Source: Hsuehochloa calcarea (lineage: Eukaryota; Streptophyta; Magnoliopsida; Poales; Poaceae). Taken from it: DNA of 64,000 nt. Under the pieces are notes generated by a model, which saw nothing but the letters and a program-made list of their open reading frames with translations, was not told the DNA's origin and ran no database searches. Of this stretch, positions 22,799-34,370 are shown piece by piece. The position numbers were made by a program, and so were the translations under genes. Numbering within the stretch: position 1 is the first letter of the stretch; each line of letters begins with the position of its first letter. The stretch is taken from positions 31,591,385-31,655,384 of the forward strand of contig CM070594.1 in the NCBI GenBank assembly GCA_036346395.1, written 5' to 3'.

Positions 22799-25270
22799 AT
22801 GCCGAGGGGTAGAGGGCGTGGTCGTGGTGGCATGATCGTGGAGGTCGGGGGCCGGGCGAGGTTCCGTGGAGCCACCTCTGTGAGAGGTAGGGTTGTCACG
22901 ACCCGCCTCGGCCAGGTCCAGATGAGACCCCGCTTTCTTGCCGAGAGAGTTGGTGGGAGAGATCAGTGCTCTTCGTCCAGCAGCGCGGCGCCTATTCTTC
23001 GCGGCATCCGTTGTTGCTCCTGTCGCACATCCACCGGTTCCTGAGGCGCGGATGACACTTCGAGAGTGGATGGGATTGAGGTTGGATCCGTTTGACGGGT
23101 CGGGTACACCGGTCCAGGCAGCGGACTGGTTGCGCTACATGGAGAGGCAGTTTGGAGCTTTGGAGATGTCTTCACATCAGAGGGTCCGCTTTGTGGCCTT
23201 TCCGCTGAAGGGGCAAGAAGATATTTGGTGGGAGGGCGTGTTGTCTTCGAGGACCGCCACTCAAGGGCCAGTCACTTGGGAGGACTTTGTTGATCAGTTC
23301 AAGGGAAAGTTCTACCCCTACTCTTTTGTTGAGAAGATGGAGGTTACCTTGTCGACCTTTGCTCAGGGGAAAAGGTCTATTGCTGAGTATGAGGCTGAGT
23401 TCAACAACTTGGTTCGCTTTGTCCCTTGAAGAGCTTAACGATGATCTTCGAAAGCCAAGAGGTTCCGTCTGGGTCTCACCCGAGTACCGACATGTGTTGG
23501 GAGCTACTCCACCCGTGACTACTGCTCTGTTGTGGAGCAAGCTAGGGGCATGGAGTTGGAGATGCACTCACAAAGGGGCGACAAGCCTCGTGGATGGTTG
23601 CCTCCGTGGTGACCGAAGAGGAACTCTAGTGAGGAAGTGGGTCTGCTCAACACCGCCAAGAAATTCAAGGGAGGACCGCAGATCTTTCAAGTCTAAGAAG
23701 TCGAGGCCGTTCTCTTCTTGGCGCTCGTCCTTTGCAGTGTACTCGGCTCTTCGTCCGCCCTGCGGGGCATGCTTTGCTTTAAGTGCGGTGATGGACACCG
23801 CGCTGCTGAGTGCTCTTGGACGGGAGATTGCCGTCAGTGTGGTCGACCGGGTGATGAGGATATCCCGACTACTTATGAGGCTGTTTATGAAGCAAGAGTT
23901 ACACTTCTCAAACAACAGGTGCAATTGTTTCTTAATCTTTATGTTTTCACGTGAGAATTGGACACTACGTAAAGCAATACTTTGTGCATTCTCGTGTTCG
24001 ACAAGCGTAATGTCTTTGGAACCAAGAGGGAGGACAGAGCCAAAGCAATAGAGGAGCACAAGAAGAAGGGTAACCATATTTGTTGCCTAGTGACGAAGAA
24101 CAAGAAGGTCAAAGCGGTTGGGAAGGAGAAAGTCAAGCAGCCCATGCCGATTAAGGAGAAAAGAAGCCTGTGTAATGGAGAGCAAAAGGGGAAGAAGTCC
24201 AAGAACTTAAAGCTCAAGTTTTGGATAAGATTTTCAAGCCTAATTCAGATCTCCCACAACCCCAACCGAAATAAAATTCGGATTCAACTTAGAATTCAAT
24301 TCGGATTCGGAATCAGCCTCAAATTCGGATTCGGAATCAGCAGGACAGTCCGGAGTAAAAAGGCCATAACTTTCTCATACGAAGTCCGATTGGGGTGTTT
24401 TTGGACTTGTTGGAAAGCTAACTTCAAGCCCGATCCAACGGATGCTCACGCACTACGAAATTCCTTCGGAGTCAAAAGATATGACCAAAACAATATGACG
24501 GTTTTAAAATTAGAGTTTCCTTTTTGTTTTAGATTGAGTCGGAATTGGAGTAGGAGTTCTAATTCCGAATTAGAGTAGGAGTAGGGCCTCTTGGTCAGCC
24601 ATAAGGAGGAGAAGGAGCACTATATATTGAGTGTTAGACCCCCATTGTAACCTCAGACCAGTTTATGCATAAGAATAGAAACATAGCTATTGCTTGTTCT
24701 TTCGAAACCAGAGTTCATGCGAGGACTTTGAGAGAGGACTAGGCGATCCATTGGTTCGTTCTGCAATTCAAGGTCAAGCCGTCGTTCCATTGGGAATTGG
24801 GGACTTGGCGATCGCCGCTCGTGGTCTCGCGACGATCAACTACCCGGTGTTTTGGGCGATTCCAAAGAGTTGAGGGTTCGTGCATTGGCGCGAGTGTTCA
24901 GCTAGCGACATCATCTACTTCATATCATTTATCCACGGTTCCTCACTGAGAAGATCGGGCATCCCCCCGTATCACCGGGTCACAAGGAGCGGGTGTGTCG
25001 CCAGAACCCCGCTAGCGTGATCAAGTGGGAGCCAGTGCCATCTTCTTCTTCAGTTGGTCCGGCTCGAGGATCTTTCCAAATGATGGTCGCCTCTCCGTCA
25101 CGCCACTTCCTTCACTTGGCGCCTCGAGGGTACTATCGGCACCGCCACCTTCGCACCGCCAGTTGCACGACCGCCATACCGCACCACCACAAAGCAGATT
25201 GTCGGGCTCGCCGCCCCGTCGTCTTCTTCGCCATGGCGCCACCGAGTGTACGCCATGCCACACCGAGTCC
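22799..25270 (+). pseudogene. B1 gag, frameshifted and split by solo LTR F
   Basis: ATG at 22799 opens MPRGRGRGRGGM, a Gly-Arg-rich N-terminus also present in B2 and E2. A shift near 22930 moves reading to 22938-23429, which holds the capsid domain (LDPFDGSGTPVQAADW, VTWEDFVDQFKGKFYP, RSIAEYEAEFNNLVRF). Further shifts follow. The nucleocapsid knuckle at about 23775-23825 reads CFKCGDGHRAAEC, a complete CCHC. F is inserted just after it at 23852-24974, and gag resumes at 24980 (VIKWEPVP region). B2 shows the uninterrupted arrangement. Confidence 0.85.
23847..24979. mobile_element. F: solo LTR in B1 gag with CCGGG duplications
   Basis: CCGGG at 23847-23851 and 24975-24979 flank a 1123-bp unit (23852-24974) starting TGATGAGG and ending CGTATCA. 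B2 lacks the insertion at the same gag position. The unit has a TATA box (tatatatt, 24621-24628) followed by an A-rich tail typical of an LTR 3' part. No primer-binding site, polypurine tract or polyprotein domain is present, so a solo LTR is the best fit. A lysine-rich open frame (23982-24578, 198 codons) lies inside; I do not recognise it and it may be LTR noise. Family unknown. Confidence 0.78.
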
Positions 25271-25610
25271 GTGGGTCGTCCTGACGTGGTGACAGTTACT
25301 TTTCTTGTGGATTCGTTTGATGCTTTAGTCCTTTTTGATTCAGGGGCTACCTTTTCGTTTGTCTCAACGGCGTTTGCTAGGAGAGCGAACTTGAGTATGC
25401 AAGATGGATCTCTCGATCGATGTTAGTTAGCTCTTCCGGGGAATTATTGCGAGCTCTCTGCTTTTTCTGGGTGTTCTATTGTCATTGATGGAGAGAAGTT
25501 CACGACGAATTTGATAGTTATTCAAATGGAGCCGTTCGGCGTTATCTTGGGTATGGATTGGTTGCACTCTTATCGAGCCGTGATATCTGTTTCGTAGAAC
25601 GATGCCTCAG
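25270..25610 (+). pseudogene. B1 aspartic protease
   Basis: At about 25285-25420 the frame reads VTVTFLVDSFDALVLFDSGA and TFSFVSTAFARRANLSM: the Asp-Ser-Gly active site is intact. After a stop at 25426 the flap and C-terminal part continue out of frame, with PFGVILGMDWLHSYRAV at about 25530-25585. It would process Gag-Pol if in frame with its neighbours, which it is not. Confidence 0.82.
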
Positions 25611-27226
25611 GTGCGGACCCGTCGGGAGACTTTGACCTTCGGTGGAGTGCGCCCCGCGCTCTCTTCGATATTGGCCGGATCGTTCCCGGTCGTCGTGCGA
25701 AAATCGGGCTTCTTTTAGCTCTTGCCGAGAAAGCGAGTGTGGCTTCGCAGATTGAGGAGATTCCGGTGGTTAGTGATTACGGATGTGTTCCCGGTGAACT
25801 TCCGGCTTGCCACTGCGCGAGGCGTGGAGTTTCGCATTGATCTTGTTCGAATACTCGCCCCATCTCGATGTCTCCATATCGACCAAAGACGTCCGCTTTG
25901 GGACGAGTTGAAGAAGCAATTGGATGATTTGTTGGCTAAAGGTTTGATCAAAGCGTAGCGTATCACCGCGTGGGAGCTCTGTTCTATTCACGGAGAAGAA
26001 GGATGGGAGTTGGCGCATGTGTGTTGATTATCGTGCGCTTAATGCAGTCACAATCAAGAACAAATATCCATTGCCCCGCATTGAGGACTTGTTTGATCGG
26101 TTGAATGGAGCTCAAGTATTCTCCAAGATCGATCTCGATCGTGGTATAATCAAATCCGTGTGCGTGAGCGATGTAGAGAAGACAACTTTTCTACGTGTAT
26201 GGGCATTATGAATTTAAAGTTATGTCCTTTGGATTGACTAATGCACTCGCCATTTTTATGGAGACCATGAACAACATGTTGCACGAGTATTTGGATGACT
26301 TCGTGGTGGTGTTCATTGATGATATTCTTATCTATTCCAAGACCAATGAGGATCATGAGCGTCATTTGAGGTTGGTTTTAGATACTTTGAGAGACCACAA
26401 GTTCTATGCTAAGTTGAAGAAGTGTGAGTTCTGGATTTCAGAAGTGAGTTTTCTCGGTCATGTGATAAATCCTCAAGGCATTGCTGTTGATCCTAGTAAG
26501 GTCTCTACAGTGGTGGATTGGAAGAGGCCGACAAATGTGAAGGAGGTGAGGAGTTTCTTGGGCTTGGCTGGTTATTATCGGCGTTTTGTGCAGGATTTCT
26601 CTATCATCGCCAAACCGATGTCTCAACTTACTCAGAAAGGGGTAAGATTCCAGTGGAATGATGAGTGTGAGCGCAGTTTCTGCACTTTGAAAGAGAGGTT
26701 GGTGACCTCTCCTATTCTCACTCTTCCCGAGCCGGAAGCGGTTCTGATCTTTTCAGATCGTCTCGAGTGGGTCTTGGCTGTGTTCTCATGCAAGACGGTA
26801 AGGTGATTGCTTATGCGTCGAGACAGTTAAAGAAACACGAGCAGAATTATCCCACTCATGATTTGGAGTTGGCTGCGGTTGTCTTTGCTCTCAAGATTTG
26901 GAGACATTACCTATACGGCGAGCCTTGTGATATTTTCACCGATCACAAAAGTCTCAAATATATCTTCACTCAGAAGGATCTGAATTTGAGGCAAAGGAGG
27001 TGGTTGGAGTTGATCAAGGACTATGATCTTACTATTCAGTATTATCCAGGCAAGGCCAATGTTGTTGCAGATGCTCTTAGTCGCAAGGCGACTCCCGCTA
27101 CTCTAGATTACCTTATTGACGATTTTGATCGCATGGGTATATCCTATTGTTATGCGGGCACATCACATGTTGAGACACAGTTGATTCTTGAATCAGCTAT
27201 TCCAGACCGTGTGCGGAAAGCATAAC
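25610..27226 (+). pseudogene. B1 reverse transcriptase and RNase H
   Basis: The RT linker and fingers are at 25722-26160 (DELKKQLDDLLAKGLI, MCVDYRALNAVTIKNKYP, RIEDLFDRLNGAQVFSKID). A shift near 26165 moves to 26195-26806, which includes the intact catalytic VVFIDDILIYSK and VRSFLGLAGYYRRF. Another shift leads to RNase H at 26767-27225 (GKVIAYASRQLKKHE, THDLELAAVVFALKIW, FTDHKSLKYIF, KANVVADALSRK). Three breaks in 1.6 kb make it non-coding as read, although long blocks are well preserved. Confidence 0.92.
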
Positions 27227-28642
27227 AGAGTGACCGGTTACTACAGGAGGTTAGGAAGCGTCTGGATGAGGGCAAAGAGGGTGATTTTAGCATGGACGAT
27301 TTTGGTGCTTTGAGGTTTAAAGGCCGTCTTTGCGTACCGCAAAAGGCGGAGGTCAAAGATGATATCTTGAGGGAGGCACATCGCACTGCATAATCGCTCA
27401 TCCTGGTGAGACTAAGATGTATCGAGATCTGAAACAGAATTTTTGGTGGAAAAGAATGAAGGTGGATATTGCTAATTATGTGGCTTCTTGTGGTGTTTGT
27501 CAGCAAGTGAAAGCGGAGCACAAGCATCCTGCAGGGTTGTTGCAGCCTTTGGAGGTTCCCCAGTGGCATTGGGACGATATCTCTATGGACTTTGTGGTGG
27601 CCTTACCTCGTTCGCCGCGAGGGAAGGATGCGATTTGGGTAGTGGTGGATCGATTCAAGAAGTCTCGCACACTTCATTCTTATTCGCACGACAAATTCGT
27701 GAGTGATCTAGCTCCTATTTATGTGCGTGAAATAGTAAGGCGCATGGTGTGCCAAAGACCATCATTTCTAACAGGGATGCGAAGTTTGTCTCCAAGTTCT
27801 GGGAGAGTCTGCAGAGTGCATTGGGCACACAGCCCGCCTTAGTACTGCGTTTCACCCATGCATGATGGGCAATCGAGCGCACTATTGGACTTTAGAGGAC
27901 ATGTTGCGGTCTTGTGTTTTGTCTTGGAAGGGTAGTTGGGAGGACCAGTTGCCACTTGCAGAGTTTGCTTATAATAATAGTTACCATTCCAGTATTAGAG
28001 CCGCGCCATTTGAGGTTCTCTATGGGCGGAAGTGCAGATCACCACTTTGTTGGGATGCAGTGGGAGAGAAGGTAGTTTTGGGTCCGGACTGGATTCAGAA
28101 GACCGTTGAGCGTGTGGCCATGGTGAGGCAGAATCATGTAGCGGCCAGAAGCGCATGAAAAGCTATCGATGATGAGGAGGCGTGACTTGGAGTTTGCGGT
28201 GGGTGACCAGGTGCTCTTGAGAGTGTCTCCCACTAAAGGTATTGTTCGGTTTGGTACCAAAGGGAAGTTTAGCCCGAGGTACGTTGGACCGTTCCTAATT
28301 ATTGCAAGAATTGGAAAGTTAGCCTACCGCTTGGATCTTCCTGAGTCCATGCGTGGGGTTCACAATGTGTTTCACGTCTCGATGCTGAGAAAGTTTTTGA
28401 GAGACCCAGAGCATAAGATTTCATTGGAGCCGCTGACTATTGAGCAAGATCTCACAATTGAGTCGCGTCCGGCGCGCATTTTGGAGAGGTCAGAGCGAGT
28501 GCTGAGGCACAAGACGTTGGTATACGTCAAGGTGCTGTGGACGCATCAGTCTGAGAGAGAGGCGACTTGGGAGTTGGAATCTCGCATGCGCAAGCAATAT
28601 CCGGAGTTGTTCACGTCGGGTACGTGTTATTTTGTTGTTTAA
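27227..28642 (+). pseudogene. B1 integrase, GPY/F and chromodomain-like tail
   Basis: The N-terminal zinc module and first part of the core are at 27417-27730 (MYRDLKQNFWWKRM, CGVCQQVKAEH, MDFVVALPRSPRGKDAIW with the first catalytic Asp). One base is missing before the second catalytic Asp at about 27740; B2 has the same loss. The core resumes at 27862-28158 (LPLAEFAYNNSYHSS, FEVLYGRKCRSPLCW). The last frame, 28169-28642, is intact: GPY/F (FSPRYVGPFLIIAR) and tail (VYVKVLWTHQSEREATWE), ending with a stop at 28642. Confidence 0.9.
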
Positions 28643-28700
28643 TTTCAGCAGTGTAGTTTTTCTTTGAGTAGGACGACGAGTAGAATTCGGGGTCGAATTC

Positions 28701-28717
28701 TGTTAAGGGGGGTAGAA
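28701..28717 (+). other. B1 polypurine tract
   Basis: tgttaaggggggtagaa directly precedes the 3' LTR TGTAATACTC. The 75 bases after the stop are 3' untranslated. Confidence 0.85.
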
Positions 28718-30491
28718 TGTAATACTCTGAAAATAATAATAATAATAACGTCTTAAGGGCTTGTGCGTAATTAAGCAAAAGAAATTTGTTTTGATGTTTT
28801 TACGGAGGGACTAGACCGCGTAAGATATAAAAGATCGTTGGGATTCTAGAAACCTAGCAATCTTTTTTTTTCCACCCTAGCCGCCGCCTTGGTTTCTATC
28901 TCTCCCCGTGCGCCGCCAGAGCAGCCGCCTCGCTCTCCTGCGCACTCGGGAACACAAGCCATCGGCACACGTCGCTGCTAATCGAGTGCGTGACGCCATC
29001 ACGTCGCCATCGCCACATGCAGTTGTTTCTGGTGCGCGTGAGATTGCGTCCGAGCTGCTATTTCGCTGCGCCTGCGTGAGTACGCTACATGCTAGCGCGT
29101 GGCCGCGTGGCCGTTCGTTCGACGTGTGAGTGCCCGGAGGTTTCCTGTGGTCCAATGCATGCGGCTGTGCGAAGGATCCCGTCTGTGCATGTGCGCATGA
29201 AAGCTGCCGCACAGCTTTGCACTTGGCCGAAGCCATCTACCGCCAACAGCTGGAAGCCATCTTCGTTTCCACACGTGAGCTTTGCATTAGTTTCTACTTT
29301 GTCTGCTAGATCACATGCTTCTTGATTTGTATGTGTTGTATTGAGTTCAAAAGTAAGGGAGAGAGGAAGAGCCACTTCTTGCTAGTGTTAGTGCTGGTTC
29401 GACATCTTTTACATGTGTGCATTTTGCTAGAACCGTAAGGGGTTAGAAACGGTTCTATTTTTTTTTAATCAAAGGGCCAAATAATAGATCTATTTAGCAT
29501 GCTGTTCTGTTGAACGATTATTTCGGGTACCTTAATGGCGAATTTTGAAAATATCATCTACTAGTTAATTGTAGATAATTTCGATATCTTTCTATAGCAT
29601 ATTTTATCATGTCGATCGGACAAGTAGATTTCGAGATATGAATTTTGGAAGACTGCTGTCTTTGTGGTTGTCGTCGTTCGGAGCTGTTCTGGTAGATCAG
29701 ATATTAAAAGTAGTAAATAGACTAATTAGAGTTTTTGATCTACATGAAAGTTGTAGATAATTGTCTGAGGGTTCTGTAGGATCCAAGAACTCGAACTTTG
29801 GTTGGGTAAAACAAAAGTTATGAATTTAGAAAGACCCGCTGTCCCGAAGTTAATAGATCAATTTTCTGGGTTAAAAACAGAGAGTTAGATGATTTAATTA
29901 GAAGTCTTCGTAATCTAAGAAAATGTGGAGAATTTTGTGTAGAATCCAGAACTGGGTGGTTTGTCGTGATCGGACTTTTGAGTCAAAAGTTACATTCGTT
30001 TTAGTACCAAGACAGCAATGGGTAACTATTCGGTACCGGAGAAGCGTGGTATATTTGGGCACGGGTAGGAGCGAAGTATATTGATTGCTATTCTTGTTGC
30101 TGTAGCTTGTATTGAAGTTTGTGTATTTAATATAGGAGAGGCGTCGTGCTTGTTACCATCTTCTAGCCAAATCGTGCGTCGCAACTAGTAAAGGCAAGTG
30201 CATGGTAGACAACGATTAATGATTGATCATTGTTTTCTTTATCTTCTATTACCATTATTGTTGTGCTCTTATTTTATTTAATTGCAAGCAATGGAATGGT
30301 ATGGATTTATATGGTTAATGGACATGATGAAAAATTGGTTATGATGAGTATTATGAAATTATGCATGTTTGCATTCATAAGCATCTTTGCATATGAGCAG
30401 GTGATCATGAATGATCACAACTCCACGGGAGTGGAGGAGGTCCCCGATCCTTGTGGAGGAACGGGCTTGAGAGTGAATGTTGTCGCGAGCA
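28718..30491 (+). repeat. B1 3' LTR, first part
   Basis: Matches 20130-21903 of the 5' LTR base for base apart from about 30 differences. It is cut by B2 in the third hairpin of the LTR array. The last five bases, GAGCA (30487-30491), are the left target duplication of B2. Confidence 0.93.
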
Positions 30492-32796
30492 TGTAACACC
30501 CCAGCCCAACACTGAGCCTAGAATGCCACCACACTACTCTCTAAACTAATAATTATCGACACACTATAAAATTACATCAAGAAATCAACAATAAACATAT
30601 CCATATATCACAAAAGAACATGCATAATTATGGATCATACGATAATAAATAAGCAAGGGGAATATAACCAGGTAAATAGTCCAAAATAGCATCAACCAAT
30701 GAATCCAAATTATTAAAACAAATAGTCTAGTCCAAAACGTTGTCCTAAACCTTATTCAACCTCTAACATGTCCAAGGGTAAAACAATTTTGAATGAAAAG
30801 ATTCTTATGGCAAATGATCATGTGTTGTCCATGTGCTCTACTCACTCTCAGTTACGGCGCCCTCGAAGATCACCTAAAGACAACAAAAGAGCAAGGGTGA
30901 GTCCACGACTCAGCAAACACATCCATAAACAACGAACAATAATAAATCAACAGCATTCAATAACTTCATTATCATCACAGTTACTTCTATTAATATTACC
31001 ATGCTGTTAACTTATCTTTGTTTCACACTCATTAACCTCATGTATTAATGCAACTCTAATCTACATGTCCACATGCACTTCTTTCGTGTATACCGGTATA
31101 GCATGAGTGAATGCTCGCGACAACATTCACTCTCAAGCCCGTTCCTCCATAAGGATCGGGGACCTCCTCCACTCCCGTGGAGTTGTGATCATTCATGATC
31201 ACCTGCTCACATGCAAAGATGCTTATGTATGAAAATGCAAACTCCATCATAAACATCATATCCAACTTTTCATCATGCTTGTCAACAAAGATATAAACCT
31301 ACCAATTCCTTGTTTGCAATTAAATAAAATAAAAGCACAACAATAATGGTAATAGAAGATAAAGAATCACAGTGATCATCATTGATCGCTGTCTACCATG
31401 CACATGCCTTTACTAGTTGCGACGCACGATTTGGCTAGAAGATGGCAACAAGCACGACGCCTCTCCTATATAAAATACACAAACTTTAATACAAGCTATA
31501 GCAACAAGAATAGCAATCAATATACTTCGCCCCTACCCGTCCCCAAATATACCACGTTACTCCGGTACCGAATAGTTACCCATTGCTGTCCTGTTACTAA
31601 AAAGAACGTAACTTTTGACTCAAAAGTCCAATCACAACAAACCACCCCATTCTGGATTCTTCATAAAATTCTCCACATTTTCTTAGATTACGAAGACTTC
31701 TAATTAAATCATCTAACCCTCCGTTTTTAGCCCAGAAAACCGATCTGTCCGCTTCGGAACAGCAGGTCTTACTAAATTCATAACTTTTGTTTTACCTAAC
31801 CAAAATGCGTGTTCTTAGATTCTACAGAACCATTGGACAATTATCTACATCTTTCATGTAGATCAAAAACTCTAATTAGTCCATTTACTATTTTTAATCC
31901 GCAGTCTACCAAAACAGCGCCGAAAGACGACAACCACAATGACAGCAGCCTTCCGAAAATCATAACTCGAATTCTACTTGTCCGATCGACATGATAAAAT
32001 ATGCTATAGAAAGATATCAAAATTATCTACAATTAACTAGTAGATGTTATTTCCTAAATTCGTCATTACGGTACCCGAATAAATCGTTCAACAGAACAGC
32101 AGGCTAAACAGATCTATTAATCGTCCCCTCGATTAGAAATTCTAAAACCTCTCTAATTAATCTCAATTCTAATTCTCTAAAGAAATCAAGAAAACAGAGA
32201 AGAAACGAAATTACAGATCGTTACCCACTCGAATCCGGATCTTGGCTTCTTGTCTTCTAATTTTTCTCTTCTCTTTCCTTTATTTCTTTCCTATTCTTCT
32301 TGTTTGTACGCGCCGATGCGCGCTCTACTAAATCCATTGCTTTCCGGCTTCTCTCTGGTTGATGCACTACTGATGTGCTCAAGAAAGCATTCGCACATGG
32401 TGCTAGCATTGCATGGCTCAAGATTCACGGCAGCACAAGGCGATCCGCCGAAGCGAAGTTAGGCGAAAGCGGCGGGCGTGGATGGCTCAATGGGTGCCGG
32501 TGATGGCACACACCTCCACGCGAACACACGCAGCGACTGCTAGCGCTACAAAACGTGGGCGGCGGTGGCTGGAGAAAAATGTTTGGAGGCGGCTGCTGGC
32601 GACGTTCGGCCGTGGGCGCACAGGTGGAGAAAAGAAAATATGGCTAGGGTTTCTAGAATTCCCACAATCTATTTATATAGCTCTTAAAAACTCTGAAATT
32701 CTATTTTTTATGTACTATTTTATTTAATTACACACTGGCCCTTAAGAGGTTAATAATTATTTATTTATTATTACTATTTATTTTCAGAATATTACA
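30492..32796 (-). repeat. B2 3' LTR
   Basis: Ends TGTAACACCCC (30492) and attaca (32796), followed by the polypurine tract. It is almost identical to 37829-40138. It carries the hairpin cluster at about 31110-31203, including the perfect gtgatcattcatgatcac. Confidence 0.93.
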
Positions 32797-32814
32797 TTCT
32801 ACCCCCCTTAACAG
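32797..32814 (-). other. B2 polypurine tract
   Basis: ttctaccccccttaacag on the plus strand is the complement of a purine run beside the 3' LTR. It matches B1 28701-28717. Confidence 0.85.
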
Positions 32815-32871
32815 AATTCGACCCCGAATTCTACTCGTCGTTCTATTCAAAGAAAAACTATACTGCTGAAA

Positions 32872-34370
32872 TTAAACAACAAAACAATACGTACCCGACA
32901 TGAACAACTCCGGGTAAAGCTCGCGCATGCGAGACTCCAACTCCCAAGTCGCTTCTCTCTCGGACTGATGAGTCCACAACACCTTGACGTATACCAACGT
33001 CTTGTGCCTCAGCACTCGCTCCGACCTCTCCAAAATGCGCGCCTGACGCGACTCAACTGTGAGGTCTTGCTCAATAGTCAGCGGCTCCAATGAAATCTTA
33101 TGCTCGGTCTCTCAAAACTTTCTCAAGATCGAGACGTGAAACACGCTAGAACCCCACGCATGGACTCGGGAAGGTCCAAGCGGTAGGCTAACTTCCCAAT
33201 TCTTGCGAATCGGAACGGTCCAACGTACCTCGGGCTAAGCTTCCCTTTGGTACCGAATCGGACAATGCCTTTAGTGGGAGACACTCTCAAGAGCACCTGG
33301 TCACCCACCGCAAACTCCAAGTCACGCCTCCTCAAATCAGCATAACTTTTCTGTCTGCTCTGAGCTGCTAACAGATTCTGCCTCACCATGGCCACACGCT
33401 CAACGGTCTTCAATCCGGTCCGACCCAAAATCGCCTTCTCTCCTATCGCATCCCAACAAAGTGGCGATCGCACTTCCGCCCATAGAGAACCTCAAATGGC
33501 GCGGCTCTAATACTGGAATGGTAACTATTATTATAAGCAAACTCTGCAAGTGGCAACTGGTCCTCCCAACTACCCTTCCAAGATAGAACGCAAGATCGCA
33601 ACATGTCCTCCAAAGTCTGAATAGTACGCCTCGATCGCCCATCTGCAATGGGTGAAACGTCAGTACTCAAAGCGGAGTGTGTGCCCAATGCACTCGCAGA
33701 CTCTCCCTAACTTGGAGACAAACTTGGCGCCCTCGTCGAAATGATGGTCTTTGGCACACCATGCGTCTTACTATTTCACGCACATAAACAGGAGCTAGAT
33801 CACTCGCTAAATTTGTCGTGCGAATAGGAATGAAGTGCGCAGACTTGCTGAATCGATCCACCACTACCCAAACTGCATCCTTCCCTCGCGGCGAACGAGG
33901 CAACGCCACCACAAAGTCCATAGAGATATCATCCCAAGGCCACTGGGTACCTCCAAAGGCGCAACAACCTGCGCAGACGCTTGTGCTCGGCTTTCACTTG
34001 TCGACAAACACCACAAGAAGCCACATAGTTAGCAATATCCACCTTCATTCTTTTCCACCAAAAATTTGCTTTCAGATCTCGATACATCTTGGTCTCACCA
34101 GATGAGCGATTGTCTGAGTGCGATGTGCCTCCTCAAGATATCATCTTTGACCTCCGCCTTTGCGGCACGCAAAGACGGCCTTTAAACCTCAAAGTACCAG
34201 AATCGTCCATGCTAAAATCACCCTCTTTACCCTCATCCAGACGCTTCCTAACCTCCTGTAATAGCCGGTCACTCTGTTGTGCTTCCGACACGGCCGGAAT
34301 AGCCGACTCGAGAATCAATCGAGTCTCAACATGTGATGTGCCCGCATAACAATAAGATATTCCCATGCGA
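32872..34370 (-). pseudogene. B2 integrase, GPY/F and chromodomain-like tail
   Basis: From the C-terminus: tail at 32872-33090 (VYVKVLWTHQSEREATWE), GPY/F at about 33123-33330 (LSPRYVGPF), core end at 33443-33688 (LPLAEFAYNNSYHSS), core start at 33667-33921 (MDFVVALPRSPRGKD, SKSAHFIPIRTTN), zinc module and linker at about 33925-34366. Adjacent blocks lie in different frames. The one-base loss after EIVR, before the second catalytic Asp, is also in B1. A base is missing after GRKC at about 33469 relative to B1. Confidence 0.88.

Noticed and set aside
23287..24051. 254-codon frame as a novel protein
   Set aside because: It starts in an alternative frame of B1 gag and runs through the CCGGG junction into F, so it is a chimera of two elements.
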